Source: Ochromonadaceae sp. CCMP2298 (taxonomy: Eukaryota; Sar; Synurophyceae; Ochromonadales; Ochromonadaceae). From it: 12,628 nucleotides of DNA. The stretch is taken from contig MU634397.1 in NCBI GenBank assembly GCA_026770595.1, positions 1-12,628 on the forward strand, given 5' to 3'. The position numbers and the translations under genes are program-made. The notes below the pieces were generated by a model. That model saw nothing but the letters and a program-made list of their open reading frames with translations. It did no database searches and was not told the DNA's origin. How positions within the stretch are numbered: position 1 is the stretch's first letter; each line of letters starts with the position of its first letter. Positions 5,958-12,628 of the stretch are shown one piece after another.

Positions 5958-8900
5958 ATGGCGTCGATCTTCGCAGAGCGCATCGCGCAGTTACAGGAGG
6001 TGTACCGCAAAGGCGGCTCATCCACGCGCGCTGACGACTCCGCATTGAACAAATCCATCTACTTCGCGCTGGGGGCTGTGCGGGAGGCAGTCGAGCTGGT
6101 GCCCGTGGGGGAGGGGAAGTGCTTCGGCACGGACAACCTGGGAGTGCTAGAGGAGGTCGTTATGGGCACAGGCACAGCGCCCGGTGGTGTGGTGGCAGGC
6201 TTGGTGGTGCTGATTCGCCCCCACCTGGTGGTCCTGGTGTCTCTCTACTGCGCCATCCTGCGTCGCGCACCCGGCTACGTCACTCGCTCCGTACTCAACA
6301 GCATGCTGGCCATCTGCAATGCTAAAAAGGTACCCTATACTCTAACCCTATACCCTAACCCTATACCCTAACTCTGTACCCTTACCCTACACCCTAACCC
6401 TACACCCTAACCCTATACCCTAACTCCATTCCCCCTTACCCTATATCCTTACCCTACACCCTAACCCTACACACTAACCCTATACTCTAACCCATCTGCA
6501 ATGCGAAAAAGGTACCTGACATCGGGCGCGACTGCGCTGTGCAGATAATAGGCGCCGTTATGAACCTGCGCGTGGCCGACTGCGCCAACCAGATAAACGA
6601 AGTGTTGATTGCACTGGCACGGCTCGCGAAGTCCTCAGACGCACCCCTGCGTGTGTCCTGTCTGCGCGCGCTGTCTGCGGTGGTCACTGGTGCGGGCGTC
6701 TCTGCGGTAGACACACACGCGGAGGTGTTCAAATCCGCCACCCGGTAAGAGCATCTGCTAACACTAACCCCCAGCTTACCCCTAACACTAACCTTACGCC
6801 TACATCCTATGCCCCAACCCCAACCCCAACCCCAACCCTAACACTACCACTAACCCCACCCTAACCACACCCCACACCCCACACCCCACACCCCACGCAC
6901 ATAGGTATGCCGCAGACAGAAACGTGGAGGCACGCGTGGCAGTGGGCCAGCTGCTGAAGAACCTCGCGCAGGGGGGGTCTGGGGGGTCTGAGGGGGTGGG
7001 CGTGCCTGCTGAGCAGATCATCGCCCTTGCGGCGAGGGGGCTAGAGGACGAGACGGCGGTGGCGCAGGATGGGTAAATAACCCCTATATAACTCCCCTAA
7101 CCCCTAACCCCTCACCCCTCACCCCTAATCATAACCACAACCCTATACCCTACACTCTACGCCCTCCACCCACAGGTATGCAGAGGCAATGGGGTGTGTC
7201 TTCTCGGAGCAGATTGCTGTCTTTAATGCAGCCCTGGAGGCATCGAAAGTGGGAGCTAACAGAGGGGGCAAGGAGAAGGCCAAAAAGAGGGTAATCCTTT
7301 ACATAATAACCCCATAATAACCTTATAACCTGATAATAACATAATAACCCTCCACATCACGATATAACCCACATGTGCAGGTTTCTACGTTGTCTAAGTT
7401 GGGTCTTGGGCAGAGGCGCCTGGTGGACGAGTGGGATTTAAGGTCAGTATATATATACACACATATATACATACATATATATATATCGTCAACCCTAACC
7501 CGAACCACAACCCCAACCCCGCACTTAACCACCCTACACCCTACATTCTACACCCTACATCCTACACCCTACATCCTACATCCTACACACTACACCCTAC
7601 ATCCTACATCCTACACCCTACATCCTACACCCTACATCCTACACCCTACCTACACACTACCTACACCCTACCTTCACCCTACACCCTACACACCCCACAC
7701 CCTTCAGGTCCGTCGTCAGCTACCTGCTGCGCATGGTGCTCTCCTCTGCGGGCCCCCTGAGGGTGGGCTATCTGGCAGCCCTGGGGCACCTGGTGGGCCA
7801 TACCCTGGAGGGCCTAAACCCAATCGATCTGGAGTGGCTGTTGATCAGCATAGTGGAGGCGCTGCAGGACTCGCCTGTGCTGAAGGAGCTGTCCTTCGAG
7901 GAGCAGGTGTTCCTGCGGGCACGCTTCTCGCACCTGCTACGGTGAGATGTTACGTGCGTATGTATGTGTGTATGTGTGTATGTATGTGAGTTTATATAGG
8001 TACATATACTGCATACTATGCGCACCTCCTGAGGTAACTATCCCTAATCCTAATCCTTACCCTAACCCTAATCTGAATCCTAAAGCTATAGTAATAGTAA
8101 TAGTACTAGTCATAATACTATTATAATACACCAACCCTAACCCCAAACCTACACCCCAACCCCAACCCTCCACCTAACCCTCACACCCTGGCCCTAAAAC
8201 CCTACATCCCTAAAACCCTTACACCCTGACCCTATAATAAAACTCATTAAAACCCTCAGGCACCACGTGGTGGCGCATCCAAAGACCTCCGAGGCCCTGC
8301 TGGGATCCTTTATAACCCTCTTGGTGAGGCACGTCTCACACAGCGCAGTGGACGGGGCCCTGTCCGATCTCACGTTGCAGGTAGGTGTAGGTGTGGTAGA
8401 ATTACATAAAATACATGCAAAATACGTCTTTTTATCATGCTTCCCTGGACCAAATCTGGTCTTTTCACCTCGAACATACGCTAACTGTTTTTTTTTCTCA
8501 AACCCTTATACTTTATGGTTTATCTAATTCGGTCTACTGCCTCTCAGCTGGTGCTGGGGGAGATCGCCCACGCAGTGTCCTTACTGGGCCCTGCCACCGT
8601 GCCCATCGCGGATGAAATAAACATGGCCGCTTCGATTTACCTCCGACATGGGAGTTTCGGGGTGAGGCAGGCGGCGGCCAGTATGCTGGCGGCGGTGGCG
8701 CTGTGTGCGCCTGTAATTGGCGTCGAGATACTGCGCGCGGCCGTGATGAACGCGCACAATCAAGTGAAACTGCTTTTGCAGTTTGACGCGGCCGAGCTGG
8801 CGCTGTACAAGGGCGGCGCGGGTGAGGGCGTGGGAGGGGGCACGGGTGGGGGTACGGGTGGGGGGGGCGGGGGTACGGGAGGGGGGGGGGGCGCAGGTGG

Positions 8901-11900
8901 AGGGGGTGCGGGGGGCGACGAAGACTCTGAGGAAATGTCGGAGGCGGCGGTGGCAGTGGCGGCCCGCAGGAGGGCAGGCAAGGAGCAGGAGAGGCTGCAG
9001 CGGATGTACTTCTTCCACGGACACACGTTGGTCATATCGACCTTGCTCAAGCAGGGTCCCCAGTTCCCCTCTGGCCTGCCCGACGCACTGCTGGAGGAGG
9101 TGTACGATTTGGGTGAGTGTACTATGTACGTACGTGCTATGATTGTACGTACTATTATTGTGCATATATGTACTGCACGTACTATTTATGCTTGCACTCA
9201 CCTCCACTTCAAACTCTCCCACTCCCCCCACTTTCCCCCCATCCCTCCCCCCACTCAGGCATCTCCCTCCTGCAGCAGGACGTGGCGGCTGCCAACCACC
9301 TGGTTCGTCACGTGAGCTGCTCCGTAGTGCGCGCAGGCTCCCTCATCGTCTCCGCAGTGCTCTCGCTGGGCCACGCACACACGCAGGGGCTGGACAGGCT
9401 GCTGGCGGTGTGTGGAGGCATCTTCCAGCTCGCCGCCTCAGCCACCTCTGTGGGGATGGGGCCTGGTGCATCTGCTGCTTCTGCCTCTGCCTCTGCCTCC
9501 ACCTCCACTTCTGTCTCCACAGCCTCCGGCTCAGGTGGTGATGCAGGCGGTGCGGGTGCAGGTACGGGTGTGGGGGGTGCAGGGGCAGGCGCAGAGGACG
9601 CCCCCAAGAGCGAGGAGCTTGTGTATGAGGTGATGTGTGTGGAGGCTGCGCTGGTGTGCGTGTCGACGCTGCTGGCCTTCTGTCCCCAATCGCTGAGCCC
9701 CCACCACACCGTTAGGGAGATGGGGGTAGGAGTGGGGGGGGAGCAGGTATGGGGGGGGGAGAGGGGGGTGTTGGAGGTGGTAAGAGAGGGGCTAGAGGTG
9801 GCCTTTAAGGCAGTCAAGGGCAAGTACCAGCCACGTCTGCGCAGCCACTTCCGATTCCGCACGCTGAGGGCCATTCTGTTGGAGAGCTATGCGCTACTGC
9901 CAGGCCCCCACACCCATGGCCCCGCCCAGGGTGCGCGGGGGGGGCAGCAGGTGTTCGTGGAGGCGCTGAGGGTGTTCCGGGACTCCGTAGCCGGCACCGC
10001 TGACTGCACCTGCCTGCCCCGCTTCGTGGGCCGGGACTACCCGTTACTCAGAATGGGCGCCGGAAACGCCTCGTCCAACCCAGTCCAGGCCACTCTGGAG
10101 GCCCCCCTTTCGGAGCACCTGCTGGTACTGAAGTTGGAGTCGTTCGCAGTGGCGCTGCAGAAGAAGGAGACGGAGGCCTTTCTGGCCATCTTCGGCGTCA
10201 TGGGCAGTGGGGTCAACGTGACGTTCGCTGAAGGGTTCAGACGAGTGGCGGGGGAGGGCTGGGCCCCCTCCACCTCCCACACCTCCCACACCTCCCACAC
10301 CTCCCACACCTCCTACACCTCTACCTCTACCTCTACCTCCACCTCTACCTCCTATGGTACCTCCAGCACAAGCACAGGCACAGGCACCGCCCCCTGCGCC
10401 AACATCGACTCTCGCACTCTCGATGCCTCCATCCTCCTCCTGGGATCACTATTCTGGACACAGAGTGCAGGTAACCCTCGTTGGAATCGTGTGAAAATCA
10501 TCGATATCATTGATGTCCAGCTCCTATCATCCATCCAATCCATCTAATTCTCCATCATAATTCTTCTAATCCATCTCGATTATCTGATTCTCGTTCCTGA
10601 ATTCTGCAGAGTACCAGTCCAAGTGCATAGCCCTGTGCGAACAAGCGCTCGTCCAGTTCGCGCGACCCAAGGTACCCCCCACCCACCTTGTCACTCTATA
10701 GCCTTATTACCCTAATACCTTAATACCCCTACACCTTAATACCCCTACACCTTATTACCCTAATACCTTATAACCCTAATACCCTATGATTCTGACCCTA
10801 TAAACCTACATCCGAACCTTACCCTACACCCTATTCCCTAACACTCACCATCACCCAACCCCTCAACCCCATCCTATAAACTACACCCTACACCCTACAC
10901 CCTACACCCCTCACCCCCACCCTGTACACTACACCCCTCACCCCTCACCCCCACCCCCCACCCCAGGTCAAGACGTTGGGACTGTTCTCGAGCGAGGAGG
11001 AGCGGCGCAGGAGGGAGAGGGTCAAGAGCGCCACGATGCGCTCCGTGCTGGCCACCCTGTGTGCAGTAGTGCACGCCCTCCCTACCTCCTATGCTTCTAC
11101 CCCCTCCTCCTCCGCCGCCCCCTCCCCCCCCTGGCTTTCATCTCTCGTGGAGATGCTATGGGAGATGCTCGCACAGCCCTCCTGCCTGCTGCGCTGCGCG
11201 GCCGCCAGGGCACTCGCCTTGCTGGCCACACGCATGGGGGGTGGGGGTATGGGTGGGGGGGGCACTGAGCTGGTGCAGTCCTTGAGCTCCCGCATCCGCG
11301 CCCTGGTCATGACGTCTCTGCTGGAGAAGGGGGGCGGGGCGGACTACGGGGGGTACCTGGTAGCGCTGTCGGAACTGTGGGGCAGCGCTGTGGGATTAAA
11401 TCTACCCGAGGTCAAAAGCCTCATCTCCACGGTACGTTGCTGGGGTTTTGTGTGTGTCTTCATCACTCTCTTTGTATACACATGCTTATTTATCCCTCTC
11501 TCTGAGTTATGAATGTACATTTATTCCCACTCTCTATACCGCACGTCCTAATTTATCCCTCCTTTCACATATTATACATGTTTATTTATTCCTCCTTTCA
11601 CACACACATACACACACATCAATACACACACACATATATATATATACACCCACGCACACACATATATATAATAACACACACACATATATATATAATCACA
11701 CACACATAGACTGTGTTTGATTCTTTGCGTAGGGTGAGCAGTCCCCTGCACTTCCGGGCCCACGCTCTGCTCACGCTGTCCACAGTGCTGCAGGACACGC
11801 CGCTGCCCGGGGTGCGGGTGGGGGGGTTAGGGGGGATGGTGGGGGGTGTAGTGGGGGGGGCAGAGGCAAAAGAGGTAGAGAAAGAGGCAGAGCGGGAGCA

Positions 11901-12586
11901 CGCTCTGCACCTGGTGGCCCAAGTGCTGTCACTGGTGGAGTCTCACGTCGCCAACTCAACTCCCAATCCTGGGAGTTCTGGGAGTAGTTCCAGTCCCAGG
12001 TGATTATGTTTATATTACTCTCTAACACTTACCCTATATCTTATCACTGACCCTAAAATCGACTTTAAAACTGACCTAATTTACACCTTATAACCCTATA
12101 ACCTATAAATATAACCCTAACCCTTAATCCCTATAACCCTCAATCCCTATAACCCTATATATCTATATACCTTGAAACCCAGTCCCAGTTTCAACTCAAG
12201 CTGCGCGGCGGATGACTCTGGGCTGCAGGTGTTCCAGCTGTGCCTGCTGCGCCTGCTGAACGTGGCAGTGCCGCTGTCCCTGCACCTGTGCTCTGTGCCC
12301 GTATATGTGCCCGTGCCTGCAGCCCCTGTGGCATTCCCGGGCTCTGATTCTGTCCAACCCCTTAGGAGGGGGTCAGATGGGTATGGGACAGGGACGGTGG
12401 GGACAGGGTACGGGGCAGGTGGGGCAGGGGAGGCCGAGCTACTCCACAACCGGCTTGAAAGTATCCGATCAACCGTGGCCGCCGCTGCCTGCCTCGACCT
12501 GCAGGGATATTCGGGCGGCCCTGCGACCCTCTCTGCTGCCCTGCGCAACGAGACACTGACACTGTTCCCCGCACTAGTGGGGGCAG
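5958..12586 (+). CDS. HEATR5: HEATR5/Laa1/SWEETIE-family HEAT-repeat protein (13 exons, C-terminus outside window)
   Basis: Exons: 5958-6329, 6512-6744, 6905-7072, 7176-7290, 7381-7442, 7708-7941, 8260-8380, 8548-9112, 9259-10470, 10610-10671, 10967-11431, 11710-11999, 12189-12586, followed by a GTAAGA donor at 12587. All phases agree and there is no in-frame stop, giving about 1,432 codons. The start has strong context (GCCATGG). The product is helical and made of HEAT-like pairs. Family-like stretches are APLRVSCLRALSAVV and RNVEARVAVGQLLKNLA (residues ~175-220), RVGYLAALGHLVGHTL (~330), FFHGHTLVISTLLKQ then VVRAGSLIVSAVLSLGH (~590-680), FRTLRAILLESYALLP (~830) and LDASILLLGSLFWTQSAEYQ (~1015-1030). 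Their order follows metazoan HEATR5A/B. HEATR5B and yeast Laa1 bind the AP-1 clathrin adaptor and act in trafficking at the trans-Golgi network and endosomes; plant SWEETIE is a homologue. That role is inferred. Family members are about 2,000 residues, so the last quarter or so is missing here. Confidence 0.8.
6310..6334 (+). repeat. Left copy of the 25-bp direct repeat flanking HEATR5-like intron 1
   Basis: Identical to 6492-6516 at 24 of 25 positions; the difference is T at 6323 versus G at 6505. It spans the end of exon 1 and the intron 1 donor, with AAAAAG|GTACC at the junction, and encodes ICNAKK. Confidence 0.95.
6330..6511 (+). other. HEATR5-like intron 1, telomere-like and flanked by a target-type duplication
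   Basis: GT at 6330, AG at 6510-6511, 182 nt. The interior (6335-6491) is a degenerate array of CCCTAA, CCCTATA and CCCTACA units. The first AG after the donor is the acceptor itself. Because donor and acceptor lie at equivalent points of the 25-bp repeat, splicing yields ICNAKKVPDIG with nothing added or lost. Several CTAAC matches can serve as branch point. Confidence 0.9.
6335..6491 (+). repeat. Interstitial telomere-like array (CCCTAA type) inside intron 1
   Basis: CCCTAA hexamers are mixed with CCCTATA and CCCTACA variants, with the C-strand on the sense strand. The 17-mer ACCCTATACTCTAACCC occurs at both ends (6332-6348 and 6477-6493). Confidence 0.9.
6492..6516 (+). repeat. Right copy of the 25-bp direct repeat flanking HEATR5-like intron 1
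   Basis: Second copy of 6310-6334. It spans the last 20 nt of intron 1 and the first 5 nt of exon 2. Its intronic part can still be read as the same peptide (GCG for GCT is a synonymous change), as expected for a duplicated piece of exon. Confidence 0.95.
6745..6904 (+). other. HEATR5-like intron 2, telomere-like repeats
   Basis: GTAAGA donor, CATAG acceptor, 160 nt. It contains CTAACACTAACC and runs of CCCCAACCC and CACCCCACAC units, C-strand sense. Phase 2: the split Arg codon is CG|G. Confidence 0.85.
7073..7175 (+). other. HEATR5-like intron 3, telomere-like repeats
   Basis: GTAAAT donor, CCACAG acceptor, 103 nt. Contains CCCCTAACCCCTAACCCCTC and ACCCTATACCCTACAC. Phase 2: the split Gly codon is GG|G. 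Confidence 0.85.
7291..7380 (+). other. HEATR5-like intron 4, ATAATAACC repeats
   Basis: GTAATC donor, TGTGCAG acceptor, 90 nt, the shortest intron here. It is built of CATAATAACC and TTATAACC units, a diverged relative of the C-rich arrays in neighbouring introns. Phase 0. Confidence 0.8.
7443..7707 (+). other. HEATR5-like intron 5, heptamer array
   Basis: GTCAGT donor, CTTCAG acceptor, 265 nt. An AT/CA microsatellite (about 7447-7488) is followed by CCTAACCCGAACC and then the CCTACAY array. Donor and acceptor share the context TTnAG|GTCnGT. Confidence 0.82.
7533..7690 (+). repeat. Tandem heptamer array CCTACAY in intron 5
   Basis: About 20 units of CCTACAC or CCTACAT, partly alternating, with variants TCTACAC and ACTACAC. 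The 7-bp period differs from the 6-bp CCCTAA period of intron 1, although both are C-rich on the sense strand. Confidence 0.85.
7942..8259 (+). other. HEATR5-like intron 6, telomere-like repeats
   Basis: GTGAGA donor, CCCTCAG acceptor, 318 nt. Order: GTATGTGT microsatellite, CCCTAATCC and CCCTAACCC units (about 8041-8075), a TAGTAATAG stretch, then CCCTAACCCC and CCCTAAAACC units up to the acceptor. Phase 2. Confidence 0.83.
8381..8547 (+). other. HEATR5-like intron 7, ordinary intron
   Basis: GTAGGT donor, CTCTCAG acceptor, 167 nt. It is AT-rich with a CTAAC branch-point match near 8480 and a following T-rich tract, and has no telomere-like repeat. Phase 0. Confidence 0.83.
8812..8925 (+). 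repeat. Gly-rich coding repeat (G-runs) in HEATR5-like exon 8
   Basis: It encodes about 38 residues of Gly/Thr/Ala (pattern GGGT and GGGA, residues ~524-562), followed by DEDSEEMSE. The sense DNA has more than eight runs of three or more G, so it has strong G-quadruplex potential. It sits as a loop-like insert before the conserved FFHGHTLVISTLL helix. Confidence 0.9.
9113..9258 (+). other. HEATR5-like intron 8, ordinary intron
   Basis: GTGAGT donor, CCACTCAG acceptor, 146 nt. It has repeated GTACGTAC and GTACTAT motifs in the first half and a long C/T tract before the acceptor. No CCCTAA units. Phase 1. Confidence 0.83.
9463..9600 (+). repeat. Ser/Ala/Thr- and Gly-rich low-complexity coding segment in exon 9
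   Basis: Imperfect GCCTCTGC and CCACCT repeats encode ASASASASTSTSVSTASGSG and a Gly/Ala run (residues ~692-738). It interrupts the conserved HEAT region between IFQLAAS and YEVMCVEAAL. Confidence 0.85.
10268..10390 (+). repeat. Thr/Ser/His coding microsatellite in exon 9
   Basis: A 9-bp unit (ACCTCCCAC) is repeated about five times and gives HTS repeats. It is followed by 6-bp ACCTCT units giving TSTSTS, then TGTGTA. Residues ~960-1000. The repeat lies between FAEGFRRVAGEGW and NIDSRTLDASILLLG. Confidence 0.9.
10471..10609 (+). other. HEATR5-like intron 9, ordinary intron
   Basis: GTAACC donor, TTCTGCAG acceptor, 139 nt. Contains CCATCCAATCCATCTAATTC-like units; only the first bases (GTAACCCT) resemble a telomere unit. 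Phase 1, split Glu codon G|AG. Confidence 0.8.
10672..10966 (+). other. HEATR5-like intron 10, telomere-like repeats
   Basis: GTACCC donor, CCCCAG acceptor, 295 nt. Contains ACCCTAATACC, TTAATACCCCTACACC (twice in tandem) and, towards the acceptor, CTACACC and CACCCC units. Phase 0. Confidence 0.85.
11432..11709 (+). other. HEATR5-like intron 11, CA/TA microsatellite
   Basis: GTACGT donor, CACATAG acceptor, 278 nt. The first half has three imperfect TTTATCCCTC/TTTATTCCTC units; the second half (about 11597-11708) is CA and TA microsatellite. The acceptor at 11708-11709 is chosen over a second AG at 11731-11732 because only it keeps frame and gives TVFDSLRRVSSPLHFRAHAL. Confidence 0.75.
11990..11999 (+). 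repeat. Left copy of the 10-bp repeat flanking HEATR5-like intron 12
   Basis: CCAGTCCCAG lies directly before the GTGATT donor of intron 12 and is identical to 12179-12188. Confidence 0.9.
12000..12188 (+). other. HEATR5-like intron 12, telomere-like, flanked by a 10-bp duplication
   Basis: GTGATT donor. Acceptor taken at 12187-12188 (CCCAG|TTTC), 189 nt. An alternative AG at 12181-12182 also keeps frame and would add Ser-Pro. The interior holds CTAACACTTACCC, CCCTATAACC, CCCTAACCC and CCTATAACCCT units, C-strand sense. Confidence 0.8.
12179..12188 (+). repeat. Right copy of the 10-bp repeat flanking HEATR5-like intron 12
   Basis: Second copy of CCAGTCCCAG. Its final AG is the chosen acceptor, so the intron lies between equivalent points of the two copies. 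Confidence 0.9.
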
Positions 12587-12628
12587 GTAAGATGAACCCG
12601 CACACCCCCCCCCCCCCCTCATCCCCCC
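12587..12628 (+). other. HEATR5-like intron 13 (partial)
   Basis: GTAAGA donor after GGGGCAG, then a long C-run up to the window edge. No acceptor is visible. Confidence 0.75.

Noticed and set aside
7533-7690. CRISPR-like array
   Set aside because: Units are 7 bp in direct tandem, with no unique spacers, and the window is eukaryotic.
7375-7989. 204-residue plus-strand frame
   Set aside because: It contains exon 5 in frame only until the GTCAGT donor, then translates the intron repeat as TPYILHP-type periodic peptide and reads exon 6 out of frame.
6335-8259. A true telomere or subtelomeric end
   Set aside because: Arrays are short, degenerate and each confined between splice sites of a conserved gene, with coding exons on both sides.
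8581-9231. 216-residue minus-strand frame opposite exon 8
   Set aside because: Shadow of a GC-rich exon; the plus strand has the conserved HEAT sequence.
11732-11733. Alternative acceptor for intron 11 at GCGTAG
   Set aside because: It would leave exon 12 out of frame after the GTACGT donor; the AG at 11708-11709 keeps frame.

Overview
The window is nuclear DNA of an intron-rich eukaryote. Evidence is conserved protein-coding exons broken by GT...AG introns, TATA boxes and a spliced 5' leader. Exons are GC-rich. Introns are short (about 90-550 nt), C-rich or AT-rich, and full of simple repeats. The repeats in many introns are of the CCCTAA type (TTAGGG on the other strand). This suggests a lineage with TTAGGG-like telomeres and fairly compact genes, such as a protist, alga or early-branching fungus. 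The sequence does not let me name the organism.

Layout. Two divergent genes fill the window and both run off its ends. Positions 1-4153 (minus strand) hold a KDM5/JMJ14-type histone H3K4 demethylase: a predicted TATA box at 4179-4185, a non-coding first exon, an intron in the 5' leader, then six coding exons from the ATG at 3880 down to 215. They carry JmjN, JmjC and a C5HC2-type zinc finger; the C-terminus lies beyond the left edge. Positions 4186-5957 are intergenic DNA plus the leader of the second gene, with two rightward TATA-like sites, short tandem repeats and no convincing gene. Positions 5958-12586 (plus strand) hold thirteen exons, about 1,432 codons, of a HEATR5/Laa1/SWEETIE-family HEAT-repeat protein. 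It continues past the right edge. No RNA gene, transposon ORF or CRISPR array was seen. The two products (a nuclear chromatin enzyme and a cytosolic membrane-traffic scaffold) have no obvious shared pathway.

The most interesting feature is the origin of the HEATR5 introns. Intron 1 (6330-6511) consists of degenerate CCCTAA telomere-like repeats and is flanked by a 25-bp direct repeat (24/25 identical). Its AG|GT core supplies both splice sites, so splicing restores the uninterrupted coding sequence exactly. This looks like an intron born by break repair with telomeric DNA and a target duplication. Intron 12 has a similar 10-bp flanking duplication. Eight of the twelve complete HEATR5 introns hold telomere-like or related C-rich repeats, always with the C-strand as sense, an orientation that supplies CTAAC branch-point matches and pyrimidine tracts and contains no AG.
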